From NCBI RefSeq assembly GCF_004402785.1, contig NZ_SOFP01000023.1:1-64000 (forward strand): a stretch of 64,000 nucleotides of DNA. Reading direction: 5' to 3'. Every line of letters begins with the position of its first letter. Positions within the stretch are counted from its first letter, which is position 1. The notes beneath the pieces were generated by a model. That model was not told the DNA's origin, ran no database searches, and saw nothing but the letters and a program-made list of their open reading frames with translations. The translations under genes and the position numbers were made by a program. Below, piece after piece: positions 45,133 to 53,499 of the stretch. This stretch comes from Cryobacterium algoritolerans. GTDB taxonomy: Bacteria > Actinomycetota > Actinomycetes > Actinomycetales > Microbacteriaceae.

Positions 45133-46653
45133 ATGTCCGTCACCGACACCACCACCACGGCCGTCCACTTCGTCCCCGACAACCTGCCGACCCACATCCG
45201 GCACTACATCGGCGGCCGCTTCGTCGACAGCGTCTCGGGCAAGACCTTCGACGTGCTCGACCCGGTCTCCAACCGGACCTACGCCACCGCCGCCGCCGGC
45301 CAGCAGGAGGACATCGACCTGGCCGTCGCGGCCGCCACGGAAGCCTTCGAGAACGGGCCGTGGCCCAGGATGAAAGCGCGCGAGCGATCCCGCATCCTGG
45401 GCCGGATCGCCGATGCGATCGAGGCGCAGGATGCCCGCCTCGCCGAACTGGAAACGTTCGACACCGGCCTGCCGATCACCCAGGCCCTCGGCCAGGCCAA
45501 CCGCGCGGCCGAGAACTTCCGCTTCTTCGCCGACCTGATCGTGGCGCAGGCCGACGACACCTATAAGGTCCCCGGCAGCCAGATCAACTACGTCAATCGC
45601 AAGCCGGTCGGCGTCGCCGGCCTGATCACCCCGTGGAACACCCCGTTCATGCTGGAGAGTTGGAAGCTCGCCCCGGCGCTGGCCTCCGGCTGCACCGTCG
45701 TGCTCAAGCCGGCCGAGTTCACACCGCTCTCGGCCAGCCTGTGGGCCGGGATCTTCGCCGCCGCAGGGCTGCCCGACGGGGTCTTCAACCTGGTCAACGG
45801 CATCGGCGAGGAGGCCGGCGACGCGCTGGTCAAGCATCCGGGCGTCCCCCTGATCTCGTTCACCGGCGAGACGACCACCGGCCAGACCATCTACCGCAAC
45901 TGCGCCGCCAACCTCAAGGGCATGTCGATGGAACTCGGCGGCAAGTCCCCCGCCATCGTCTTCGCCGACGCCGACCTCGAAGCCGCGATCGACTCGACCC
46001 TGTTCGGCGTCTTCTCGCTCAACGGCGAACGCTGCACCGCCGGCAGCCGGATCCTGGTCGAACGCACCGTCTACGAGGACTTCTGCGCCCGCTACGCCGC
46101 CCGCGCCCGGAACATCGTCGTCGGCGACCCGCACGATCCGAAGACGGAGGTCGGCGCGCTCGTGCACCCCGAGCACTACGCCAAGGTGATGAGCTACGTG
46201 GAGATCGGCAAGACCGAGGGCCGCCTGCTCGCCGGCGGCGGCCGCCCGGCGCACCTGGCCGAGGGCAACTACGTGTCGCCGACCGTGTTCGCGGATGTCC
46301 CGCCCACGGCGCGCATCTTCCAGGAGGAGATCTTCGGCCCGGTCGTGTCGATCACCCCGTTCGACACCGATGCGGAGGCCCTGGCGCTGGCCAACGGCGT
46401 CAAATACGGACTCGCCGCGTACCTCTGGACCAGCAACCTCACCCGGGCACACACCTTCGCCCAGGCGATCGAGGCCGGTATGGTCTGGCTCAACTCGCAC
46501 AATGTGCGCGACCTGCGTACCCCGTTCGGCGGGGTCAAGGCCTCGGGGCTGGGGCACGAGGGCGGCTACCGCTCGATCGATTTCTACACCGACCAGCAGG
46601 CCGTGCACATCACCCTCGGTGCCGTGCACACCGCCCGCTTCGGCGCCGCCTGA
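45133..46653 (+). CDS. hpaE: 5-carboxymethyl-2-hydroxymuconate semialdehyde dehydrogenase
   Basis: Oxidises the ring-cleavage product of homoprotocatechuate with NAD. The 506 residues follow the aldehyde dehydrogenase fold: LITPWNTPFMLESWKLAPAL, FTGETTTGQTI, MELGGKSPAIVF with the general-base Glu, and NGERCTAGSRI with the nucleophile Cys. The last motif, and the C-terminal GHEGGYRSIDFYTDQQAVHI, are characteristic of HpaE. It sits three bases after the DapA-type gene and before the ring-cleavage dioxygenase gene. Confidence 0.9.
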   Translation: MSVTDTTTTAVHFVPDNLPTHIRHYIGGRFVDSVSGKTFDVLDPVSNRTYATAAAGQQEDIDLAVAAATEAFENGPWPRMKARERSRILGRIADAIEAQDARLAELETFDTGLPITQALGQANRAAENFRFFADLIVAQADDTYKVPGSQINYVNRKPVGVAGLITPWNTPFMLESWKLAPALASGCTVVLKPAEFTPLSASLWAGIFAAAGLPDGVFNLVNGIGEEAGDALVKHPGVPLISFTGETTTGQTIYRNCAANLKGMSMELGGKSPAIVFADADLEAAIDSTLFGVFSLNGERCTAGSRILVERTVYEDFCARYAARARNIVVGDPHDPKTEVGALVHPEHYAKVMSYVEIGKTEGRLLAGGGRPAHLAEGNYVSPTVFADVPPTARIFQEEIFGPVVSITPFDTDAEALALANGVKYGLAAYLWTSNLTRAHTFAQAIEAGMVWLNSHNVRDLRTPFGGVKASGLGHEGGYRSIDFYTDQQAVHITLGAVHTARFGAA

Positions 46654-46663
46654 CCTGGATCCC

Positions 46664-46740
46664 GGCAGGCTCGATCATCACCGGCGCACAGGCTCGAACA
46701 CCGCTGGTCGAGCCCGCCGAGACCACAACCACTGACACTC
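46664..46740. repeat. GGCTCGA-type intergenic repeat
   Basis: The gap between hpaE and hpaD contains GGCAGGCTCGATCATCACCGG, ACAGGCTCGAACACCG and TGGTCGAGCCCGCCGAGACC-like words. They are related to the tandem array at 44045 and inverted with respect to one another. Such repeats are dispersed in Microbacteriaceae genomes; the function is unknown. Confidence 0.6.
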
Positions 46741-46756
46741 AATGAGGAGGATCCCC

Positions 46757-47833
46757 ATGACCACCACCCCCATCCCCACCCCAGCGGCCACCCCGCCGGA
46801 CATCCTGCGCTGCGCCTACATGGACCTCGTCGTCACCGACCTGGCCGCGTCCCGCGAGTTCTACGTGGACATCCTCGGCCTCGTCGTGACGGAGGAGAGC
46901 GACACCGAGATCTACCTGCGCAGCTTCGAGGAGTTCATCCACCACAACCTCGTGCTGCGCCAGGGCCCGGTCGCCGCGGTGTCCGCATTCGCCTTCCGGG
47001 TGCGCTCCCCCCTCGATGTCGACCTCGCCGAGGCGTACTACCGCGAACTCGGCTGCCGCACCGAACGCCGCGCGAACGGTTTCGTGAAGGGGATCGGCGA
47101 CTCGGTGCGCGTCGAAGACCCGCTCGGCTTCCCCTACGAATTCTTCTTCGACACCCAGCACGTGGAACGCCTCGCCTGGCGCTACGACCTCCAGGGTCCG
47201 GGCGCGCTCGTGCGCCTCGATCACTTCAACCAGGTCACCCCCGACGTGGGCCTCGGCCGCGGCTACCTCGAGGACCTCGGCTTCCGGGTCACCGAGGACA
47301 TCCAGGACGCGGACGGTGTCACGTACGCGGCCTGGCTGCGCCGCAAGGACACCGTGCACGACACCGCCCTGACCGGCGGCAACGGCCCACGGATGCACCA
47401 CATCGCCTTCTCCACGCATGAGAAGCACAACATCATCTACATCTGCGACAAGCTCGGTGCGCTGCGCAAGTCCGACCTGATCGAGCGCGGCCCCGGCCGG
47501 CACGGTGTGTCCAACGCGTTCTACCTCTACCTCCGCGACCCCGACGGTCACCGGGTCGAGATCTACACCCAGGACTACTACACCGGCGACCCGGACAACC
47601 CCGTCGTCACCTGGGACGTGCACGACAACCAGCGCCGCGACTGGTGGGGCAACCCGGTCGTGCCGAGCTGGTACACGGATGCCTCCCTCGTGCTCGACCT
47701 CGACGGCACCCCCCAGCCCGTGATCGAACGCACCCAGTCGAGCGAAATGGCCGTCACCGTCGGCGCCGACGGCTTCTCCTACACCCGCAAGGGCGAGGAC
47801 ATGCCCGAGTACAAGCTCGGCCACCAGCTGTAA
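46757..47833 (+). CDS. hpaD: Homoprotocatechuate (3,4-dihydroxyphenylacetate) 2,3-dioxygenase
   Basis: Extradiol ring cleavage of 3,4-dihydroxyphenylacetate. The 358-residue protein is very close in pattern to the structurally studied Brevibacterium fuscum enzyme. The 2-His-1-carboxylate metal site is complete: His156 in LDHFNQVTPD, His215 in MHHIAFSTHEK and Glu268 in HRVEIYTQDYY. The C-terminal extension DWWGNPVVPSWYT is also present. Two vicinal-oxygen-chelate modules make up the core. The ATG at 46757 has GAGGAGG upstream. It defines the substrate of the whole cluster. Confidence 0.96.
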   Translation: MTTTPIPTPAATPPDILRCAYMDLVVTDLAASREFYVDILGLVVTEESDTEIYLRSFEEFIHHNLVLRQGPVAAVSAFAFRVRSPLDVDLAEAYYRELGCRTERRANGFVKGIGDSVRVEDPLGFPYEFFFDTQHVERLAWRYDLQGPGALVRLDHFNQVTPDVGLGRGYLEDLGFRVTEDIQDADGVTYAAWLRRKDTVHDTALTGGNGPRMHHIAFSTHEKHNIIYICDKLGALRKSDLIERGPGRHGVSNAFYLYLRDPDGHRVEIYTQDYYTGDPDNPVVTWDVHDNQRRDWWGNPVVPSWYTDASLVLDLDGTPQPVIERTQSSEMAVTVGADGFSYTRKGEDMPEYKLGHQL

Positions 47834-47858
47834 CCGCGGCCGCGGCTCGAAACGGTCC

Positions 47859-47913
47859 CACCCCGTACCGGTCGAGGGTTCCCGTACCGCCGGGTACTCT
47901 CGACCGGAATGGG
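47859..47913. terminator. Hairpin between hpaD and rskA
   Basis: Imperfect arms CCCCGTACCGGTCGAG (47861-47876) and CTCGACCGGAATGGGG (about 47899-47914), with an inner CCCGTAC/GTACTCT region. It lies between convergent genes, so a bidirectional terminator is likely. Confidence 0.65.
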
Positions 47914-47922
47914 GCCTCCAGG

Positions 47923-48813
47923 TCAGGTGCTGTGCAGTTGGCCGCGCACGATCGAGTCGCCGGAGTGCGCGGGGTCGCCGTTGTCCGGCTCGGCGGATAC
48001 GTCGACGAGCGGGTACTGGGCCAGGTCGAGCCCGTCGGGGATCGAGAACCGGCCGGCGGCGCCGCCCAGCAGCCCGATGCTGACCAGGCCGGACGCATCG
48101 GCCTTGATCAGCCACACCTCGCGGAGGGGGGCGCGGCCGGTCGCCCCGGTGAGGTCGACCACAACGTCACGGTGGCCGTCGGCGGCCTTCTCCACGTAGG
48201 CCGTGCCGCCGGCGTTCCAGCCGGGGAACGGGTCCAGTCTCGCCTCGGCGATCTTCGCCTCAGCGACGACGGGGGGCGCCACATCCTGCCGCAGCGACTC
48301 CCACCAGATGCCCCCGCCGATGCCGCCGACCAGGCCGACGATCCCGGCCGCGACGGTCAGCGGCAGCCAGAAGCGGACGCGGCGCGGCCGTGCGAGACCG
48401 TCGATCCGGGCAACCGGCCGGATCCCGCTGTCGGGCGCGGACGCAGCGGCGGACGCCCGGGCAGCAGGAGAAGCGGGCGCGGCTGCGGACGCTGACAGGA
48501 CGTCGGGCTCCGCGGCATCCGTCACCGGTGCCGCTCCCGCCGGTGCCGCACTCGCCGGATAGTCGGAACGCCGGGGCGTGTCCGCGACCGCGTCGGAGAG
48601 CCCGAGCGCCGAATGGATGTGACCCCAGACGGCGTCGCGTGGCTCGATGAGGTCGACGTTGCGCGCCGCGCGACCGACCGCAATGGTGTGCTGCAGCGAG
48701 ATCAGTTCGAGCGAGCACTCGGGGCATTCGGCCAGGTGGAGGCGCTCCGGTTCGGTGAGGTCGAGCTCAGCCATGGCAATGAGCGCAAGATCGTCCCGGT
48801 CAATGTGTGCCAT
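47923..48813 (-). CDS. rskA: Anti-sigma-K factor, RskA family
   Basis: Membrane-anchored antagonist of the neighbouring sigma factor. In 296 residues, an N-terminal zinc-associated anti-sigma domain with HLAECPEC (residues about 26-33) precedes an Ala/Pro-rich cytoplasmic linker. One transmembrane helix follows at about 150-172 (LPLTVAAGIVGLVGGIGGGIWW). The extracellular RskA domain then contains REVWLIKADASG and VDVSAEPDNG. Its start overlaps the sigK stop by 14 bases, so the pair is made together. Confidence 0.9.
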   Translation of the reverse strand: MAHIDRDDLALIAMAELDLTEPERLHLAECPECSLELISLQHTIAVGRAARNVDLIEPRDAVWGHIHSALGLSDAVADTPRRSDYPASAAPAGAAPVTDAAEPDVLSASAAAPASPAARASAAASAPDSGIRPVARIDGLARPRRVRFWLPLTVAAGIVGLVGGIGGGIWWESLRQDVAPPVVAEAKIAEARLDPFPGWNAGGTAYVEKAADGHRDVVVDLTGATGRAPLREVWLIKADASGLVSIGLLGGAAGRFSIPDGLDLAQYPLVDVSAEPDNGDPAHSGDSIVRGQLHST

Positions 48814-49456
48814 CGTTCGCCTCCAATCTGGTGCGCAGCCTGGTCAGGCTTCGTCGAATATGACTCTTCACGGTGCCGAGGGGCAGTCCGAGGCTATCGG
48901 CAATCTGGGCGTGCGTCAGGTCGTCGTAGAACGCCAGTTGCATCACCCGCTGCGGCACCGGTTCAAGCCGTTGCAGTTCGTCGCTGATCATCAGCCGGTC
49001 GGCCACCTCGGCCGATTCGTCGGGCTGGCTGAATCGGAGTTCGCCCATCGCGGCCGCCTCGATCCGGCGGCGTCGGGAGCGGGCTTCGTGCGCATCTGCC
49101 ACCGCATGCCGGGTGATGCCGACGAGCCAGGCCGGAAGCCGGGCGCGGGACGGGTCGAAACCCGACCGGCCCTTCCAGGCGGCGATGAACACCTTCTGGG
49201 TCACGTCCTCTGCCTCGCCCGGGTCGCCGAGCGAGCGCACGGCAATGGTGTGCACGAGCGCGGCCCAGCGAGCGTATACCTCGGCGAGCGCGCGTTCGTC
49301 TCCACCGCGGAAGGCGGTGGCCAACCGCGCGTGGTCGTCTACGTCGGCGACTGCGCTCACAATGCCGGGGTGCCCTTCGGTCGAAAGCTGCGATGGCCGG
49401 TCGTACACCTCAGACCTCACCGGATTGCGGGCCTCGACCACCGTCGATCTCAGCAT
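48800..49456 (-). CDS. sigK: ECF sigma factor, SigK type
   Basis: RNA polymerase sigma factor of 218 residues. Region 2 (about 45-115) contains the AEDVTQKVFIAAWKG core-binding segment; region 4 (about 155-210) has the LTHAQIADSLGLPLGTVKSHIRRSLTRLR helix-turn-helix. The ATG at 49456 follows AAAAGG. Gene order puts a sortase and a DUF4397 surface protein immediately upstream in the same direction, so these are candidate operon members or targets. Confidence 0.9.
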   Translation of the reverse strand: MLRSTVVEARNPVRSEVYDRPSQLSTEGHPGIVSAVADVDDHARLATAFRGGDERALAEVYARWAALVHTIAVRSLGDPGEAEDVTQKVFIAAWKGRSGFDPSRARLPAWLVGITRHAVADAHEARSRRRRIEAAAMGELRFSQPDESAEVADRLMISDELQRLEPVPQRVMQLAFYDDLTHAQIADSLGLPLGTVKSHIRRSLTRLRTRLEANDGTH

Positions 49457-49471
49457 AGCCACACCTTTTCA

Positions 49472-50137
49472 TTATGGGATCGGATCCGCGGCGACGATCA
49501 CGTTGGACAGATAACGTCTCGCCCCGTAGTCGAACTCGCCGCCGCAGGTCACGAGGGTCAGCCGGGCCGCGCCCGAACGATCGAAGATCGCGTCCCACGG
49601 GACCTCCGGTTTGAGGATCGACTGCACGCCGGTCACCGCGTAGCGCCGCTGCGTTCCATCGCTCAGCGTCAGCGAGACCTGGGTGCCTGCAGTCGCTTCG
49701 GCGAGACGGGCGAACGGGCCGATGTCGTAGACGAGGGAGTCGACATGCGCGGCGATCACGGTCGCGCCGACCTTGCCGGCCGGTGACGGGCCGTAACGGT
49801 ACCAGGCGGCCACCGCGGGGTTCTTCGGCAGCTCCATCACGTTCTCCGCGGTCTGGCCGACCGCCTCGACCACCATATCGATGCCGAGGCTGTCCACTCG
49901 GATCCGAACGGGGGCGAGCGGCACAGGCTCCTGGTTGGCGCTGAGGGCGGCGCTCACGGTCGGCACCGCAACCTCGGGAGTCTGCTGTGGGACGGGCGCA
50001 ATGGATGCCGGATCCGGCGCGGACGAGACCGTTGGCGCCGGTGCGGATGCCGCGGACTCCCGAAGCCCCGAGCATCCGCTGAGCACGACGAGGGCCACAG
50101 CCAGCATCGCGACCGCGCCAGCTGTGGTCCTCTTCAT
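49472..50137 (-). CDS. Class F-like sortase with a lipobox-like N-terminus
   Basis: Sortase-family transpeptidase of 221 residues. A hydrophobic N-terminus ending in VVLSGCSG suggests a lipoprotein or an uncleaved anchor, followed by a Pro/Ser-rich linker. The catalytic domain (about 75-220) has the active His in AAHVDSLVY, the nucleophile Cys in LTLVTCGGEFD, and the Arg in ARRYLSNVIV. It lies 15 bases before sigK and 12 bases past the DUF4397 gene, which is its obvious candidate substrate. Confidence 0.85.
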   Translation of the reverse strand: MKRTTAGAVAMLAVALVVLSGCSGLRESAASAPAPTVSSAPDPASIAPVPQQTPEVAVPTVSAALSANQEPVPLAPVRIRVDSLGIDMVVEAVGQTAENVMELPKNPAVAAWYRYGPSPAGKVGATVIAAHVDSLVYDIGPFARLAEATAGTQVSLTLSDGTQRRYAVTGVQSILKPEVPWDAIFDRSGAARLTLVTCGGEFDYGARRYLSNVIVAADPIP

Positions 50138-50149
50138 CGTGCGCCCCGG

Positions 50150-50992
50150 CTAGCGGCGCCCGGCCGCAGCCGAGCGCCGCAGCCCGACGACCGCGATGGT
50201 ACCCAGTGCCAGCAGCAGGGCGGCGAAGCCGCCGAGCCACAGCCCGGTCTGGTCGGCGGGCTTGTTCGTGGCGACCAGCCCGGCCTCACCGGCGGGGATG
50301 CTGCCGGGGTTCGAGTGGAGTCCGGCGATCGTCTGTACACCGAGGGCCAGGTTCTTGTCGGTCAGGCTGCCCCACGCGTAGACGATCGTGTTCGTGCCCT
50401 CCGCGACGTTGACGTCGGCCGGGCCGATCACGGGGGCCGTCGTTCCCGTTGCGGCGACCGCCGCCGAGATGGTGCCGGCCGGCAGCGTCAGCACCGACTC
50501 CTTCGGGTTGACCAGGTTGGTGATGGCGGCGGCACCGTTGGCGAGCACGTCGACCGCGGGGGCGGCCGCCACGTGGCGCACGGTCAGCCGCCCCTGGCCG
50601 GCCTCCAGTTTGCCGATGTCGTTGGTGAAGAGCGTCGCGGTCGGCTTGCCTGCGGCGTCGAGGTGGGCGACTGCGGTGTAGTCCTTACCTGCCTCGAGGG
50701 GCAGGTCGACCGGGCCGATGGCCGGCTTACTCGCGTCGGCCGCGTCGGAGGCGGTGATCGCGACCTTGTAGGTGCCGGCCGGCAGTTCGAGCGGACCGGC
50801 GAGGTCGCCCGGCTTGAAGTTGTCGAGCGTGAGCTTGTCGTTCACGTACACGTCGACGGTGAGGCCGGGAACGCCGTGGAAAACGGATAGTTTCGCGACC
50901 GGGTCGACGGCCTGGGCAGGTGCGAGACCGGCCAGGGCGACGAGCGCGCCGAGGGAGAGGGCCGTCACGCCGATCGTCAGGGACTTGTGCAT
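50150..50992 (-). CDS. DUF4397 surface protein with a C-terminal anchor
   Basis: 280-residue secreted protein. A signal peptide (about 1-28, ending AQA) is followed by a DUF4397 beta-rich domain (AKLSVFHGVPGLTVDVYVND, VRHVAAAPAVDVLANG). The C-terminus is arranged like a sorting signal: PADQTG, a hydrophobic helix (LWLGGFAALLLALGTIAVVGL) and a basic tail (RRSAAAGRR). PADQTG is not a canonical LPxTG, so recognition by the adjacent sortase is a guess. The ATG at 50992 has AGGAGG five bases upstream; another ATG precedes it directly. Confidence 0.82.
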   Translation of the reverse strand: MHKSLTIGVTALSLGALVALAGLAPAQAVDPVAKLSVFHGVPGLTVDVYVNDKLTLDNFKPGDLAGPLELPAGTYKVAITASDAADASKPAIGPVDLPLEAGKDYTAVAHLDAAGKPTATLFTNDIGKLEAGQGRLTVRHVAAAPAVDVLANGAAAITNLVNPKESVLTLPAGTISAAVAATGTTAPVIGPADVNVAEGTNTIVYAWGSLTDKNLALGVQTIAGLHSNPGSIPAGEAGLVATNKPADQTGLWLGGFAALLLALGTIAVVGLRRSAAAGRR

Positions 50993-51191
50993 CATTTCCT
51001 CCTGGTGTGTCAGTTAGGGGTGACCTCGCGGGTGACCCCGTGGGTGTGCCGGGGCACTCTTACCAACTACTTCCGCGCCTGGCCCCGGATTGGATGCACC
51101 CGAATCAGACTTCTTCCCCTTCGACCACGCCGCAGATCACGGGGATCACAACACGGACCACACCGTAGGCACCACGCCGCAGTCACGTCGA

Positions 51192-51226
51192 GGGCCGCGC
51201 GCCAGCATTCGCTGTGCGCGCGGCCC
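51192..51226. terminator. Hairpin after the second DUF4397 gene
   Basis: GGGCCGCGCGC at 51192-51202 pairs perfectly with 51216-51226; the loop contains a further CAGC/GCTG pairing. It lies just past the stop of the leftward DUF4397 gene at 51275. Confidence 0.8.
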
Positions 51227-51274
51227 CCGAGGGTCCGCCGTCGCCCGGGGCGTACCTGGGCTCGGTGGCGATCC

Positions 51275-52000
51275 CTACTTGTGGTGCTGGCGCCCGCCCC
51301 CGGTCAGGTCGATCGTCTGCACGGCGAATGCGAGGTTGTCATCAGCCAGGCTGCCCCACGCGTAGACAATCGTGTTCGTGCGCTTGGCAATCGTGACGTC
51401 AGCCGGTCCGATCAGCGGGTCGGTCGTTCCGGTCGCGGCCACGACGGCCGAGATCGTGCCGACGGGCAGCGTCAGCTCTTCCTCGTCGGGGTTGCTCAGG
51501 TCGGTCACCGCGGCTTGCCCGTTCGCAAGAACGTCCACGGCCGGGGCCGCGGCGATGTGACGCACGGTGAGCCGTCCGTTCCTCTTGCCTGCCTTGTCCG
51601 TGTTGTTCATGAACAGCGTGGCCGTCGGGTCGCCGGCCTCGGTGAGGTGGGCGGCGACCGTGTAGTTATCGCCCGCCTCCACGGTCAGATCGATCGGGCC
51701 GATCACCGGGTCACTGTCGTCCGTCGCGTCCGCGGCGGTGACGGCCACCGAGTAGGTCCCGGCGTCGAGGGTGAGAGGGTCGGAGAAACTGCCTGGCGCA
51801 AAGTTGTCCAGGGTGAGCTTCCCGTCGACATAGACGTCGACGGTGAGACCCGGCACGCCGTGGAAGACGGTGAGGACGGCGGTTCCTGTGTCGGAGTGGT
51901 GCCCGTCGCCACCACGATCTTCGCCGGCGCTGGCCGGCAGGATTCCTGCGAGAGCGACGAGTACGCCGGCTGCGGTGCCAATTGCGATGGTCCTGTGCAT
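51275..52000 (-). CDS. DUF4397 secreted protein without anchor (paralogue)
   Basis: 241-residue secreted paralogue of the protein at 50150. A signal peptide (about 1-24, ending ASA) is followed by a DUF4397 domain whose segments FHGVPGLTVDVYVDGKLTLD, VRHIAAAPAVDVLANG and TNTIVYAWGSL match the paralogue closely. It ends GGGRQHHK, with no hydrophobic helix, so it is probably released or held by other proteins. The ATG at 52000 has AGGAGG upstream. It is probably a duplicated gene whose partner kept the anchor. Confidence 0.85.
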   Translation of the reverse strand: MHRTIAIGTAAGVLVALAGILPASAGEDRGGDGHHSDTGTAVLTVFHGVPGLTVDVYVDGKLTLDNFAPGSFSDPLTLDAGTYSVAVTAADATDDSDPVIGPIDLTVEAGDNYTVAAHLTEAGDPTATLFMNNTDKAGKRNGRLTVRHIAAAPAVDVLANGQAAVTDLSNPDEEELTLPVGTISAVVAATGTTDPLIGPADVTIAKRTNTIVYAWGSLADDNLAFAVQTIDLTGGGRQHHK

Positions 52001-52127
52001 GGTTACCTCCTGCATTTCGTTGGACGGGAGACCGTGTGGCCTCCCGCTACCATTTCCAACAAAAGCGTCGTTTTGGATGCACCCCCGTGAAGAAAAGTTT
52101 GACACGGCCCCCCGAACAGGGGATGAG

Positions 52128-52880
52128 TCAGGCCAGGAACTCCAGCGCGGCCCGCTTGAACTCGCGGGAGGTGAGCGCGTTCACGTGGTCGCGGCCGGGC
52201 AGCTGCAGGTATTCCGAGCCGCGGGCACGGGCCAGTTGGGCCACCCCGGCCGGAATCGGGTCGGCGCCGCCGGCCACGTAGAGCACCGGGATGCCGGGCG
52301 GCACGTCGAGCGTCGCCCCGGCGAACCCCTCCACGCAGGCCAGCAGGGCGGCCCGGTCGCCGCCGGCACCGATCGCGGCGGCGAGAACGGCCGCGATCAT
52401 CGGGTCAGCCGGGGTCTCGCCGGCCAGGAACCGCGTCATGGTCTCCCGGTCCCAGGACTCGAACAGTTCGGTCGGCCCCGCACCGCCGAGCACCAGCCGA
52501 ACCACCCGGTTCGGCGCCAGGCCGGCAAGTGCCGCCGCAACCCGCGAACCCATCGAATAGGCCACCACATCGACCTGGTCCAGGCCGAGCGCGTCGAGCA
52601 CGACCACGAGGTCGGCGGCCATCTGCCGGGGGGCGTAGTCGGCGACCCGGTGCGGTTTGTCGCTTCGTCCGTGGCCGCGGAGGTCTGGCGTGACCACGCC
52701 GCGGCCGGCCTCCTCAAGGAAACGCACCCAGCCGGTGCCCATCCAGCTGACCCTGGCGGTCGACGCGAACCCGTGCACGAGCAGGATCGGGCGATCCCCC
52801 GGCACGAAGTCGTAAGCGATCCTCAGGCCGTCGAGGCGACGCGCGAAGGAGCCCGGCACTGGTGCAGGTCCGGCCCCCAC
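52128..52880 (-). CDS. Alpha/beta hydrolase
   Basis: Esterase or hydrolase-type protein of 250 residues. The oxyanion segment LLVHGFAST, the DLRGHGRSDKP loop, the nucleophile Ser in VAYSMGSRVA, the acid Asp in GGADPIP and the His in GRDHVNAL form a complete triad. The substrate is unknown. The GTG at 52880 starts immediately after the nicotinamidase stop, so the two genes are one unit. Confidence 0.85.
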   Translation of the reverse strand: MGAGPAPVPGSFARRLDGLRIAYDFVPGDRPILLVHGFASTARVSWMGTGWVRFLEEAGRGVVTPDLRGHGRSDKPHRVADYAPRQMAADLVVVLDALGLDQVDVVAYSMGSRVAAALAGLAPNRVVRLVLGGAGPTELFESWDRETMTRFLAGETPADPMIAAVLAAAIGAGGDRAALLACVEGFAGATLDVPPGIPVLYVAGGADPIPAGVAQLARARGSEYLQLPGRDHVNALTSREFKRAALEFLA

Positions 52881-53471
52881 CTAGGCGACCATGTCTGACG
52901 TGGCCAGGACGGCCCCCGAGTGGGCCAGTTCGGCCAGGGCCGCCTCGCTGGTCTCCGGGCTGACCCCGGCGATCAGGTCGGTGAGCACGCGCAGGTGCTG
53001 GCCGTGGTCGAGGGCGTCGAGGCCGCTCGCCCGCACACAGTGGTCGGTGGCCAGCCCGACGATGTCGACATCCGTCACACCGTTCGTGATCAGCAACTCG
53101 CCGGTCTTCTCGCCGCCCTCCGAGACACCGTCGAAGACCGAGTAGCCGGCCTCTCCCTGGCCCTTTCGGATGTGGATGGTGTGTTCGGGCAGTGTCAGCG
53201 CCGGGTGGTATCCGGCGCCCGGGGTGCCCGCGACGCAGTGCACCGGCCAGCTCTCTGCGTAGTCGGGTTCGCCGGACAGGGCGAAGTGGCCGCCGTTGTC
53301 GCTGTCGGGGTCATGCCAGTCCCGGGATGCGAAGACGCAACCGTAGATGTTCGGATGCTTCGCCAGGAGCGCGCTCACCCCGGCGGCCACGGCGGACCCG
53401 CCCTCAACGGCCAGCGCGCCACCCTCTGTGAAATCGTTCTGGACGTCGATGATGAACAGTGCCCGTGTCAC
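52881..53471 (-). CDS. pncA: Nicotinamidase / isochorismatase-family amidase
   Basis: Hydrolyses nicotinamide to nicotinate for NAD salvage. The 196 residues show the Asp9 region FIIDVQNDFTEGG, the metal-binding SRDWHDPDS, the catalytic Lys in HIRKGQG, and the nucleophile Cys in ATDHCVRASGLDA. The GTG at 53471 has AAGGAG six bases upstream; a longer in-frame extension is Arg/Pro-rich and lies in the dacB downstream region. It is followed without a gap by an alpha/beta hydrolase. Confidence 0.92.
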   Translation of the reverse strand: MTRALFIIDVQNDFTEGGALAVEGGSAVAAGVSALLAKHPNIYGCVFASRDWHDPDSDNGGHFALSGEPDYAESWPVHCVAGTPGAGYHPALTLPEHTIHIRKGQGEAGYSVFDGVSEGGEKTGELLITNGVTDVDIVGLATDHCVRASGLDALDHGQHLRVLTDLIAGVSPETSEAALAELAHSGAVLATSDMVA

Positions 53472-53499
53472 AGGTGGCTCCTTCGGTCGCCGGATGGGA

